DNA from: Thermomonospora echinospora
GTDB lineage: Bacteria; Actinomycetota; Actinomycetes; Streptosporangiales; Streptosporangiaceae
Assembly (NCBI RefSeq): GCF_900108175.1
Contig: NZ_FNVO01000037.1
Location: 1 to 42,526 of the forward strand
Reading direction: 5' to 3'
DNA length: 42,526 nt
The notes beneath the pieces are model-generated. The model saw nothing but the letters and a program-made list of their open reading frames with translations, made no database searches and was not told the DNA's origin. Within the stretch, counting starts at the first letter, position 1, and each line of letters opens with the position of its first letter. This document shows positions 23,501 to 32,073 of this stretch, piece by piece. A program made the position numbers and the translations under genes.

Positions 23501-24259
23501 TCACTCGGCCGGGTCTACGTCCCAGCCGTATTCGAGCGTCCAGTAATGCGTCGGCATGACGTGAACGCATACCTCGACCGGGCGGTTGTCGGCCGTCCAG
23601 CCAACGTGGGTGATGACGTAGACCCGCTGATCGGCGGACATCTGGAGGAAGTCCGCTTCGTCGTCGTTCGGTGGCCGTACGGTGATGCTCTCGGTCATCC
23701 GCACCTGGCGGTAACCGAGGTCGGCCATCCGGCTGACCATGCCGCCCTGTCCCTGGTTCTGCTCCTCCAGCACGGTGCCTGCGGCGATGTCGAGCGGGAT
23801 GTAGCTGGGCGCGATCTGAACGGGAACGCCGTCGGCGTACATGCGTCGCGACCGGACGACCACTTCCTGTCCGGGCTCGATGTTCAAGATCGCGGCGACC
23901 TCTGCGGGCGGTACCACCCTGCCCACGGTGAGGTCTGACCGGGGCTCCATCCCGAGCTTGCGAACCTCGGAGTCGAACGCTCCCCGGGCGCGCTCCCGGG
24001 AGTCCTTGCGGTACCGCGACACGGCGTCACGGTTGATGCGGGGGGTCATGGCGGTCACGGTGGTGCCCCTTCCCTGTTGCGTGGAGACCAGCCCTTCGGC
24101 TCGAAGAACCCGCAACACGTTGTTGATCGTGGCTCTGGTGGTGTTGAACCGCTCTGCGAGCGCCGGCTCTGGCGGGAACAGCGAGCCGCGCTCGTAGTCG
24201 CCCGCTTCGATCTCACGGCGCAAGATCGCGGCGATGTCTCGGTACGACGGCTTGCTCAT
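23501..24259 (-). CDS. GntR/HutC-family transcriptional repressor
   Basis: 252 residues. The winged helix (about 5-70) shows YRDIAAILRREIEAGDYERG, then FPPEPALAERFNTTRATINN and a wing ending QQGRGTTV. A UTRA effector-binding domain follows (about 90-245). ATG at 24259 with GAGAGAGGCGAGG upstream. It is divergent from the gene chain starting at 24396, and two matching operator-like sites lie between them. HutC-type GntR proteins bind small ligands through UTRA; the related KorSA group silences integrative elements, but no transfer, replication or integrase gene is seen here. Confidence 0.92.
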   Translation of the reverse strand: MSKPSYRDIAAILRREIEAGDYERGSLFPPEPALAERFNTTRATINNVLRVLRAEGLVSTQQGRGTTVTAMTPRINRDAVSRYRKDSRERARGAFDSEVRKLGMEPRSDLTVGRVVPPAEVAAILNIEPGQEVVVRSRRMYADGVPVQIAPSYIPLDIAAGTVLEEQNQGQGGMVSRMADLGYRQVRMTESITVRPPNDDEADFLQMSADQRVYVITHVGWTADNRPVEVCVHVMPTHYWTLEYGWDVDPAE

Positions 24260-24304
24260 CCTCGCCTCTCTCCGTTCGGGTCCCCCGATCATAGACGACT
24301 TCGC

Positions 24305-24374
24305 AAACGTTAAACGTTTCCCTTGACTGCCCGTCACGAGAGTGCAACGCTTCGACCGGAAACCTTAGACGTTA
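24305..24374 (+). promoter_or_regulatory. Divergent control region with two 15-bp operator-like sites and a -35 box
   Basis: Site 1, AAACGTTAAACGTTT (24305-24319), is a perfect 7-1-7 inverted repeat. Site 2, AAACCTTAGACGTTA (24360-24374), matches it at 12 of 15 positions. TTGACT (24323-24328) follows site 1 by three bases; 17 nt later AACGCT (24346-24351) is a weak -10. Site 2 then falls in the 5' leader just before the RBS. The layout suggests repression of the plus-strand chain, and perhaps autoregulation, by the GntR protein. Confidence 0.65.
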
Positions 24375-24395
24375 GATCTTTCGGAGGAAGATTCT

Positions 24396-25052
24396 ATGTC
24401 ACCCGAGGATCCGGCATGCCGGTGCGCGCTCGACTCGCTTGCCTCATGCCTTGAGAGGGCCGGGGGCGTGGTCGTCCGAAAGATCATGCTCAACAGCGGT
24501 GGTGGGCGTAAGAGCACGGCGCTGCGGGTTCTTAACGCGGCGAACGCGCAGGTGAACGCCACCGTGTCCTGTCACCTCGATGAGGGGGTCCCCGGGCGGG
24601 TGCTGTTCGCCTGGGCGGGGGGCGACGTGATTTCGGCGGTCTCCCCAGAGGAAGCGGCGGCCTCCGTGCTGGCCGCGCTTGGGCTGTCAGCGTCTCCGCC
24701 AAACCGTAGGGAGGTCGAACACGTGGCAGTGGTACGGGCAACCGAGCCTGACAAGGGCCAGACGGGGCGGTGGAGGGCCGACCCCGCGCTGACGCAAATG
24801 CGGGTGCGGCTGCTGGCGGATCTGGCGATCGCGCTGGTGGAGCGTGGTCAGGCGTCCCGGATGGTGGTGGAGGCCAACGGCGAGGCGGTGCTGATGCTGC
24901 GGTCGGCGTGGGGCCGGAACTCAGTTGGGGTGGTGGTGATCCGGCGTGGCCAGAACTGGGCGTACCTGTGGGACGGGTCCCGGCGTCGGCCGATCAGCGA
25001 CATGGACGACGTGAGAGCGGCGGCGGCGGAACTCGCGGGGGTGCGGCTGTGA
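24396..25052 (+). CDS. Unrecognised two-module protein, first gene of the GntR-linked cassette
   Basis: 218 residues with no family I recognise. The two halves (about 8-97 and 133-215) look like diverged copies of one module: a helix ([12 protein letters not shown] / [12 protein letters not shown]), a VxVxV-type strand, an aromatic strand ([14 protein letters not shown] / [14 protein letters not shown]) and a closing Ala-rich helix ([11 protein letters not shown] / [12 protein letters not shown]). Three Cys are near the N-terminus (8, 10, 18). RBS GGAGGAAG, 6-nt spacing. Its last codons overlap the next GTG by 4 bp. Transcription probably depends on the GntR operators just upstream. Confidence 0.75.
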   Translation: MSPEDPACRCALDSLASCLERAGGVVVRKIMLNSGGGRKSTALRVLNAANAQVNATVSCHLDEGVPGRVLFAWAGGDVISAVSPEEAAASVLAALGLSASPPNRREVEHVAVVRATEPDKGQTGRWRADPALTQMRVRLLADLAIALVERGQASRMVVEANGEAVLMLRSAWGRNSVGVVVIRRGQNWAYLWDGSRRRPISDMDDVRAAAAELAGVRL

Positions 25053-25510
25053 TCACGGCGGGCCTGCTGGCGGGTGCGGGGGTGCGGTTCGTGGAAGCTC
25101 TTCGCTTCCCGGCCGAGGATGACTCGCCGGACGCCAAGGTGCATGTGCGTGAGGTACGGGCCTACCTACGCGAGGTACTGGACGGCGCGGGGGTGGACCT
25201 GGATGACGTGGACCTGATGGCCTCGGAGATCGTCACGAACGCGGTGTTGCACACCGCTAGCGGTCGGCCGGGCGGGCGGGTGTGGGCGGCGGTGATCGCC
25301 ACCGATGAGGTGATCCGGGTGGAGATCACCGATCAGGGCGGGACGGCGGGCGAGCCGCGCATCCCGGCGTATTCGGTGCTGGGCGGGCGGGGCCTGCTGA
25401 TCGTTCAGGAGTTGTCGGCCCGGTGGGACTGGGCGCGCAACGGTGAGGGCTTCACGACGGTGTGGTTCGAGGTGCCGCGTACCGGTGGGGCTGGGGAGTG
25501 GCCTCGGTGA
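25049..25510 (+). CDS. GHKL (HATPase_c) ATP-binding protein, second gene of the cassette
   Basis: 153 residues with an RsbW-like ATPase fold: N box [12 protein letters not shown] (Glu60, Asn64), ITDQGG for the D-x-G box, and [17 protein letters not shown] for the glycine lid. Serine kinase or anti-sigma activity is expected for this type. It starts at a GTG overlapping the previous stop (GTGA at 25049-25052). Neighbouring genes encode no sigma factor or STAS protein, so any partner may be the module proteins on either side. Confidence 0.88.
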   Translation: MITAGLLAGAGVRFVEALRFPAEDDSPDAKVHVREVRAYLREVLDGAGVDLDDVDLMASEIVTNAVLHTASGRPGGRVWAAVIATDEVIRVEITDQGGTAGEPRIPAYSVLGGRGLLIVQELSARWDWARNGEGFTTVWFEVPRTGGAGEWPR

Positions 25511-25887
25511 GCGAGATGGATGAGCTGTCGCGGCTGCTGTGCCTGCACGGGGTGCGGGTCACACCCTTCGGTGAGGGCATGGTGGCGTGGCTGGAGCGGT
25601 CCGGGGACATGGTGCGGGCGTACGTGGTGACTTACGACTCCTGGCGCGGCGGCGGGCGGCGGTGGATCGCGTGGGGGCCGGGCCGCTCCCAGCGGTGCCC
25701 GGCGGTGGAGGTGGACCGGGCGGCGCTGGAACTGCTGGCCTGTCTGCGGGAGATGCCGGTGGGGTCGCCTCCTGCACCGTGGCCTAGGCCGTCACGGGAC
25801 TGCCGGGGGGTGGACGGGTGGCGGGGCCGGTGGCGGCGGCTGCGCGCTCAAGCCCGTGCCCGGCTGGGCTCTGAGGCGGGGCAGTGA
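25507..25887 (+). CDS. Unrecognised single-module protein, third gene of the cassette
   Basis: 126 residues. Residues about 4-82 seem to repeat the module seen twice in the protein at 24396: helix MDELSRLLCLHGVRV, GEGMVAWLE (compare GEAVLMLRS), RAYVVTYD strand, RRWIAWGPG aromatic strand (compare NWAYLWDGS) and AALELLACL helix. The C-terminus is Pro- then Arg-rich. Start GTG overlaps the previous stop by GTGA. No known family. Confidence 0.75.
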   Translation: MSEMDELSRLLCLHGVRVTPFGEGMVAWLERSGDMVRAYVVTYDSWRGGGRRWIAWGPGRSQRCPAVEVDRAALELLACLREMPVGSPPAPWPRPSRDCRGVDGWRGRWRRLRAQARARLGSEAGQ

Positions 25888-26312
25888 TGGGGCGGGCCGG
25901 CGCGGAGCGTGATGTTCGTCGGCTGCTGGAGGCGAGTTTGCGCCTCCCGTACACCGGGTCCGAGGGCATCGGGAGCACCGAAAAGGCGTTCTTGGAGGTG
26001 GAGCGGCTTGCCGCCACGTTGACTCGTCGGCACGGCCGGTTGCGGTTCCTGGGGATGCTGGCGGGCATCGTGCAAAGCGGGGCAAGGGAACTGGCGCGGG
26101 TGAGCGGCCGGTCCCCAGAGGCCATTGCCGCCGCGCATACCGGGTTCTGCTCCGATGACGGGCTTCGGGAATGGATGGCCGAGGTCATGCGTACCCCTGC
26201 CGGTGCCGCATGGTCACCACCTCCGGCCGACGCTGCGATGGCTCCGGCCATGGCGTTGGCGTATCTGCACGTGACGTTGTGCCTGGCCCTCCACGGGGAG
26301 ACGAAGTCGTGA
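25884..26312 (+). CDS. Unrecognised helical protein, fourth gene of the cassette
   Basis: 142 residues, mostly predicted helical from the sequence (AERDVRRLLEASLRL, FLEVERLAATLTRRHGRLRF, MAPAMALAYLHVTLCLALHG), with no signal peptide or clear membrane segment. It begins at a GTG that overlaps the previous stop in the same GTGA manner; the next codon is an ATG at 25887. I recognise no family. Confidence 0.72.
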   Translation: MMGRAGAERDVRRLLEASLRLPYTGSEGIGSTEKAFLEVERLAATLTRRHGRLRFLGMLAGIVQSGARELARVSGRSPEAIAAAHTGFCSDDGLREWMAEVMRTPAGAAWSPPPADAAMAPAMALAYLHVTLCLALHGETKS

Positions 26313-26392
26313 TCCCTGAGGGTTCCGGCGTTCAGCCTCTTGAACGGCGGGCACCTGGCGAAGCTCTGACCAGCACAAACGCGAGATGGTGA
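26309..26392 (+). CDS. Possible 27-residue peptide coupled to the cassette
   Basis: A GTG overlapping the previous stop (GTGA at 26309-26312) opens a 27-codon frame ending TGA at 26390-26392, directly before the stem-loop at 26401. Third positions are only about half G or C, so coding is doubtful. It is listed because it would continue the exact overlap pattern of the three preceding junctions. Confidence 0.25.
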   Translation: MIPEGSGVQPLERRAPGEALTSTNARW

Positions 26393-26400
26393 CAAGATGA

Positions 26401-26456
26401 TGACGCGTAACCGCTCCGGTCACACGGACATGCCGCTGACCTGCGGTTACGCGTCA
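26401..26456. repeat. Large stem-loop with 14-bp perfect arms at the cassette end
   Basis: TGACGCGTAACCGC (26401-26414) and GCGGTTACGCGTCA (26443-26456) are exact reverse complements separated by 28 nt. Within the loop GGTCA (26418-26422) pairs with TGACC (26437-26441), prolonging the structure. It could terminate the cassette, stabilise its RNA, or be an inverted-repeat mobile remnant. Confidence 0.75.
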
Positions 26457-26477
26457 CCCGGATCGTCTCCGGCAGGA

Positions 26478-26514
26478 GCGGTGAAGACCGCGAGGAACGA
26501 GCGATCTTCACCGC
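26478..26514. repeat. Second inverted repeat downstream of the cassette
   Basis: GCGGTGAAGA (26478-26487) and TCTTCACCGC (26505-26514) are perfect 10-bp arms with a 17-nt loop. Together with the stem-loop at 26401 and the tandem hairpins at 26542 the whole 26401-26610 gap is structured. Confidence 0.65.
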
Positions 26515-26541
26515 GACGAGGGAAGACCGCGCGTTCCCAGG

Positions 26542-26610
26542 CCCGCTCGCCGTCGCGGCGGAGCCGCGACCATGAGCACGCCCGCTCGCCGTCGCGGCGA
26601 AGCCGCGACC
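26542..26610 (-). terminator. Two tandem direct-repeat hairpins, terminator of proS
   Basis: The segment starting CCCGCTCGCCGTCGCGGC is duplicated at 26542-26571 and 26581-26610 (39-bp period). Each copy holds a hairpin GTCGCGGC-3 nt-GCCGCGAC. The nearer hairpin ends 2 nt beyond the proS stop on the minus strand. The duplication with identical flank suggests a REP-like element rather than a plain terminator. Confidence 0.65.
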
Positions 26611-26611
26611 G

Positions 26612-28147
<1,536 letters not shown>

Positions 28148-28285
28148 TTACCCGGAGACCTTTCCCGCCGGACCGCCGATGACCCGGCGTTTACCCGATG
28201 TTTCCGGCCGCCGCGGCCCCGTGCGCGCGGTGCGGCGCGCACGTTCCGGGCCGCGTGTGGCCGCTTCCGGCGAAGCTTGCGACCC

Positions 28286-28687
28286 TCAGATGCGGTGCTG
28301 CTCGGTGTGGATGCCGATGGCGCGGGCTATCTCGCCGACGTTGTGGAACTTGCGGTCCTTGGGCAGCCCGGTCATCGCGGTGACCACGTTGCCGGGGGCG
28401 TGGTTGCGCTCCAGGAACGCCAGGATCTTGCCGCGGTCGGCGGGATAGTCGAGCGGGGCCAGCACCTGGGCGATCTGCGAGCGCCACTCGACCTCGCGGG
28501 CGGTCATATCGACGCCGCCGCCCTGGCGCTCGGGCGGCATCTGGGCGGAGGCGGGGGGCTCGCCGGTGGGCTCGGGCTGCCGCCACTCCTCGACGTGGGT
28601 GGGGCCGCCGCCGCGGATCATCCCCTCGGTCTCGTGCTTGAGCTCGTCGTCGACGCGCGGGCTTCGCTTGGCACTGTCACGGGGCAT
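28286..28687 (-). CDS. DUF2795 domain protein
   Basis: 133 residues. The C-terminal 60 residues match DUF2795: QIAQVLAPLDYPADRGKILAFLE, NHAPGNVVTAMTGLP, and FHNVGEIARAIG. The N-terminal half is charged and disordered. DUF2795 proteins are small, actinobacterial and uncharacterised. ATG at 28687 with TAGGAG upstream. The 225-bp gap to proS (28061-28285) shows no gene. Confidence 0.9.
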   Translation of the reverse strand: MPRDSAKRSPRVDDELKHETEGMIRGGGPTHVEEWRQPEPTGEPPASAQMPPERQGGGVDMTAREVEWRSQIAQVLAPLDYPADRGKILAFLERNHAPGNVVTAMTGLPKDRKFHNVGEIARAIGIHTEQHRI

Positions 28688-28760
28688 GGTCTGGCTCCTA
28701 ATCAGTTCGGGGAGTCGGCCATACGGCAGACTCCTGGTGGTAGCCGAACCTCGGCATGGC

Positions 28761-28988
28761 TCACTGCCCCCTCGCCCGGGCGCCCTCCCGCAGACGCTCA
28801 GGGTCGATCTCCCGGGCGGGGTTGCGCCGTATGTACTCGGCCTCCAGCTCGGCCGTACGCCGCGTGTGCTCGGCCAGCGCGTGATCCGAGGCGTGCCGCA
28901 GCGCGTCCATCCGGGTCTCGTACAGGTTGTTCAGCTCACGCATCAGGTCGGAGTCATTGAGCAGGGCGGGCTCGACACCAATCCCCAT
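28761..28988 (-). CDS. DUF6158-like small helical protein
   Basis: 75 residues, mostly one long helical hairpin: LLNDSDLMRELNNLYETRMDA, then SDHALAEHTRRTAELEAEYI. This matches the small actinobacterial DUF6158 type as I remember it; function unknown. The ATG at 28988 has GGGGGA 5 nt upstream; the open frame runs further up without a good site. It precedes the DUF2795 gene by 73 bp in the same direction, so the two may be cotranscribed. Confidence 0.8.
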   Translation of the reverse strand: MGIGVEPALLNDSDLMRELNNLYETRMDALRHASDHALAEHTRRTAELEAEYIRRNPAREIDPERLREGARARGQ

Positions 28989-29114
28989 CGGCTTCCCCCA
29001 TCGGCCGTATGTCACTGAACGGGTCGGACCGGCCCCTACCCGATCGCCGGCGCGCAAACATCCTGCGGACATCCCGCGCGTATCCGCGGCTACCGCGAGC
29101 CGGGCCAGTGCTCT

Positions 29115-29166
29115 GGCCTTCAGGCCCGGGGGTGAAGGCCCCGCGCGGCCGGGCCGTCAGGCCCGG
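29115..29166. mobile_element. Left-end-like hairpins of an IS200/IS605 element
   Basis: GGCCTTCA (29115-29122) pairs with TGAAGGCC (29133-29140), and CCGGGCC (29149-29155) pairs with GGCCCGG (29160-29166). Subterminal hairpins are the recognition structures of IS200/IS605 ends, and these lie directly beyond the stop of the tnpA remnant. Confidence 0.55.
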
Positions 29167-29173
29167 TCGCGTT

Positions 29174-29332
29174 CTAGACCGGCCGGTTCTGCTGCTCGAT
29201 GTACTGCCGCAGCACCGTGAGGGGTGCGCCGCCGACCGATCCGGCGAAGTAGGACGCCGACCACAACCGATTGGCCCGGTAGTAGTGGCGGGCCAGCTCG
29301 GGGAACTCGGCGCGCATCCGCCGGGACGAGAC
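29174..29332 (-). pseudogene. 5'-truncated IS200-type transposase (TnpA, Y1 family) remnant
   Basis: Minus-strand codons from about 29332 down to TAG at 29174-29176 encode the last ~50 residues of a Y1 transposase: FPELARHYYRANRLWSASYF, then AGSVGGAPLTVLRQYIEQQ and a terminal NRPV. The VSSRRMR start of this segment also fits the family, but upstream the frame runs straight into an end-like hairpin, so the N-terminal part with the HUH motif, and any tnpB, is gone. It cannot be active. Confidence 0.85.
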
Positions 29333-29367
29333 TGAATCCCGGCCTTTCAGGCCAGGGAGCGCGTCAA
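29332..29367. mobile_element. Right-end-like hairpin of the IS200/IS605 scar
   Basis: TGAATCCCGGCCT-TTC-AGGCC-AGGGAG, ending near GCGTCAA, is the kind of hairpin end seen in actinobacterial IS605-family elements. It abuts the broken 5' side of the tnpA remnant, implying internal deletion of the element. The TGA stop of the neighbouring lipid-kinase gene (complement of 29364-29366) lies inside this end. Confidence 0.6.
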
Positions 29368-30977
29368 CGGGCCGGGGTCATCCCCGGCCGGTGGGCGGGG
29401 CAGAAGACCGTCAGCGCGGCGGGCCGTTTGCCGAACTCGACCGGCGGGCTCACCGCGTGCGTCTCCCCGTCCCGCGCCACCCGCAGGTCGCCGTGGGGCG
29501 CGGTCAGCGTGAGCGACGTCGTCTTCCAGCGCGAGTAGCCGGGGGTCAGGTGCAGGTGGCCGAACAGCACGGCGGCCAGCGCGCGCAGCCTGGACACGTG
29601 CCCGCCGGAGAAGGAGATCAGCCGGACGTCGAGCCGCCCGTCGTCCAGCCGTCTGCGCCAGGTCGGCGCGGGCCCGTGCGACCCGTACACGCCGTTGCCG
29701 ACGAACGCCAGCCACACCCGGCGTGGCCGGCCGTCCACGCTCACCTCGATCGGCGCGGCGCGGCGGAACGTGCGGACCGCCGCCACCGCCGTCGCCGGCC
29801 ACTTGCCGATCCGCTGTTCCAGCCGCTCGCGCCGGTCGACCAGGTCGGTGTACGCGCCGAAGCTCGCGGTGTTGAGGAAGATCGCCTCCTCCCCGGGCTG
29901 CCGCACCGTCCCCACGTCCACCCGGGTCAGCCGGCCCGCCCGGTAGGCGGCCACGGCGTCGGCCGGATGCTCGATCCCCAGCGCCCGGGAGAAGTGGTCC
30001 AGCGTGCCGCCGGGGACGGTCAGCAGCGGCACCCCGTGGCGCAGCGCCGCCCGGGCGCCGGCGTTGACCGTGCCGTCGCCGCCCACCACCGCCAGCACCC
30101 GGGCGCGTCCCGCCGCCTCATCGAGCAGCTTGGTCAGGTCGTCCTGCGGATCGGCCCGGACGATCTCGGCCGCGGGCAGTTCGCGCGCCAGCAGCCCGGT
30201 GACCCCGTCACCGCCGCCCGCGCCGGTGTTGACCACCGCGACCACGCCTCGGCCGTCCTCGGTGACCAGTCCGGGCACGAACAGGCCGTGGACGGTGGTG
30301 GCCACCGGCGGGCGGGCCGGCCACACCAGCCGGGTGCCCAGCGCGGCGGCCACGCCGATGCTGATCCCGGCCAGCACGTCCCCGGGGTAGTGCGCGCCGG
30401 TGTAGACCCGGGCGAACGCCACCGCGGCGGCGGTCACCGCCACCGGCACCGCCACGATCGGGGACGCCTCCAGCGCCACCCCGGTGGCGAACCCGGCGGC
30501 GGAGGCCGAGTGCCCGGACGGGAAGGCGTGCGAGGTCGGCAGCTTCCAGCGGATCCGCACCTGAGGGACCAGGTCCACGACCGGGCGCGGGCGCCGGAAG
30601 GCGTGCTTGCCCAGCAGGTTCACCGCCGGGCTGGCCAGCGCGATCGCGATGGAGCCGCGCAGCGCGGCGCGGCGCAGCCGGGGCCGGCGGGTGGTGCCGA
30701 GCACCGCGGCCGTGGTGAACCACAGCACCCCGTTGTCGGCGGCCCGCGACAGCCTGGGCAGGACGTACTCCAGGCCGGGCAGGCGCGCGGTCGCCACCGC
30801 GTCGAACGCCCACCGGTCGATCGCCGAGAGCCCGCGCAGCGCGCGATGGTGGCGCAGGCGGGCGCGGCGCCGGCCGCGGCCGGTGCCGGGAGCCTGCCGG
30901 GCGAGGTCGGTGAACGGGCGGGATGCGGAAGATCCGCCGGGACGTGCGGCGTCCAGCCGCCGGAGGTTGACGCGCAT
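29364..30977 (-). CDS. Fusion of PAP2 phosphatase and diacylglycerol/lipid kinase domain
   Basis: 537 residues. The N-terminal membrane PAP2 domain has the three motifs: K124...RRPRP (to 132), PSGHS (153-157) and RVYTGAHYPGD (190-200). The second half is a diacylglycerol kinase-like catalytic domain with VVGGDGTVNAG near 297-307 and GGTLDHFSRALG. Such fusions are frequent in actinobacteria; the substrate (a phospholipid or polyprenyl phosphate) is unknown. I prefer the ATG at 30977 (GGGGGATA upstream) over a GTG at 31034 that has no RBS. The 3' end abuts an IS scar, so the last residues may be altered. Confidence 0.88.
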   Translation of the reverse strand: MRVNLRRLDAARPGGSSASRPFTDLARQAPGTGRGRRRARLRHHRALRGLSAIDRWAFDAVATARLPGLEYVLPRLSRAADNGVLWFTTAAVLGTTRRPRLRRAALRGSIAIALASPAVNLLGKHAFRRPRPVVDLVPQVRIRWKLPTSHAFPSGHSASAAGFATGVALEASPIVAVPVAVTAAAVAFARVYTGAHYPGDVLAGISIGVAAALGTRLVWPARPPVATTVHGLFVPGLVTEDGRGVVAVVNTGAGGGDGVTGLLARELPAAEIVRADPQDDLTKLLDEAAGRARVLAVVGGDGTVNAGARAALRHGVPLLTVPGGTLDHFSRALGIEHPADAVAAYRAGRLTRVDVGTVRQPGEEAIFLNTASFGAYTDLVDRRERLEQRIGKWPATAVAAVRTFRRAAPIEVSVDGRPRRVWLAFVGNGVYGSHGPAPTWRRRLDDGRLDVRLISFSGGHVSRLRALAAVLFGHLHLTPGYSRWKTTSLTLTAPHGDLRVARDGETHAVSPPVEFGKRPAALTVFCPAHRPGMTPAR

Positions 30978-31085
30978 GCGACGGATATCCCCCGCAGGAC
31001 GGACCTGACTCCGGCGGAATCTCCCGAAGATCACGAATCAGGGGTCACATAGGGGTGAACGTCCCCCTGGTCTCCGTGACTGCAA

Positions 31086-31099
31086 TAGGCTTCGGCCCA
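31086..31099 (+). promoter_or_regulatory. -10 box consistent with a leaderless transcript
   Basis: TAGGCT (31086-31091) lies 7 nt before the A of the permease ATG, and no Shine-Dalgarno sequence is present. That is the layout of actinobacterial leaderless genes. A -35 box is not clear. Confidence 0.4.
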
Positions 31100-32073
31100 T
31101 GAGTCACCCGGACCGGTTCACTCCGCCGGGTGGCGAGTCGGTAGACACGATCCCGGAGCCCCCTACCTTGGCTGGAAAGAGCGCCGAGTCCCTGGCCGAA
31201 TTCGCCGCCCGGCACGGACTGACGCAGAGCGCGGCACGCCCCCCGCTGCGCACATACATCCAGGACCTCTGGCAGCGACGCACGTTCATCTGGAACTTCG
31301 CGTCGGCCAAGAGCATGTCGATGTACACCTCGTCCCGGCTGGGGCAGGTCTGGCAGGTGCTGACCCCGCTGCTGAACGCGGGCGTCTACTACCTGATCTT
31401 CGGACTGCTGCTGGGCACCAACAAGGGCGTCAGCAACTACTCGGCCTTCCTGATCACCGGGGTGTTCGTGTTCACGTTCACCCAGCGGTCGCTGACCGCC
31501 GGGGCCAGGTCGGTCGGCAACAACCTGTCGCTGATCCGGGCGCTGCACTTCCCCCGGGCGTCGCTGCCGTTCGCGATGGTGATCGTGGAGCTGCAGCAGT
31601 TGCTGGTCTCCATGTGCGTGCTGGCGGTGATCGTGGTGGTCACCGGCGAGCCGCTGTCGTGGCACTGGCTGCTGGTGCTGCCCGTGCTGGTGCTGCAGCT
31701 GATCTTCAACATGGGGATCAGCCTGGTGATCGCGCGGATGGGCGCCTTCGTGCGCGACATCCAGCAACTGCTCCCGTTCGTCACCCGGACCTGGCTGTAC
31801 TTCTCCGGGATCTTCTTCATGACGGCGAGCCTGGCCGAGAAGGACGCGCTGCAGGACTATCCATGGATAGCCAAGGTGCTGGAGGCCAACCCGGCGTCGG
31901 TGTACATCGAGCTGGTACGCACCTCGCTGCTCGACAGCTACCGGGGTGACCTGGCCGCCCACCACTGGGGCCACACCCACCTGTGGTGGTACGCGCTGGC
32001 CTGGGCATTGGTGGCCTTCGTCGGGGGATTCTGGTACTTCCACCGTGCGGAGGAGAGGTACGGCCGTGGCTGA
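31099..32073 (+). CDS. ABC-2 type exporter permease (TagG/Wzm-like)
   Basis: 324 residues: a cytoplasmic N-terminal region of about 75 residues, then about six membrane helices. SRLGQVWQVLTPLLNAGVYY and YLIFGLLLGTNKGV are typical of polysaccharide or teichoic-acid exporter permeases. It pairs with the ATPase that follows; the GTG of the ATPase overlaps its last codons. The substrate is probably a cell-envelope glycan, but no glycosyltransferase gene is nearby to identify it. Confidence 0.92.
   Translation: MSHPDRFTPPGGESVDTIPEPPTLAGKSAESLAEFAARHGLTQSAARPPLRTYIQDLWQRRTFIWNFASAKSMSMYTSSRLGQVWQVLTPLLNAGVYYLIFGLLLGTNKGVSNYSAFLITGVFVFTFTQRSLTAGARSVGNNLSLIRALHFPRASLPFAMVIVELQQLLVSMCVLAVIVVVTGEPLSWHWLLVLPVLVLQLIFNMGISLVIARMGAFVRDIQQLLPFVTRTWLYFSGIFFMTASLAEKDALQDYPWIAKVLEANPASVYIELVRTSLLDSYRGDLAAHHWGHTHLWWYALAWALVAFVGGFWYFHRAEERYGRG

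Noticed and set aside
23387-23938. Plus-strand ORF opposite the GntR gene
   Set aside because: Antisense to a gene with a clear winged helix and UTRA domain; no RBS and no recognisable product.
23501-26312. Integrative conjugative element of the pSAM2 type (suggested by the KorSA-like repressor)
   Set aside because: No integrase, excisionase, replication or transfer gene, and no tRNA with a duplicated attachment site, is seen in the window.
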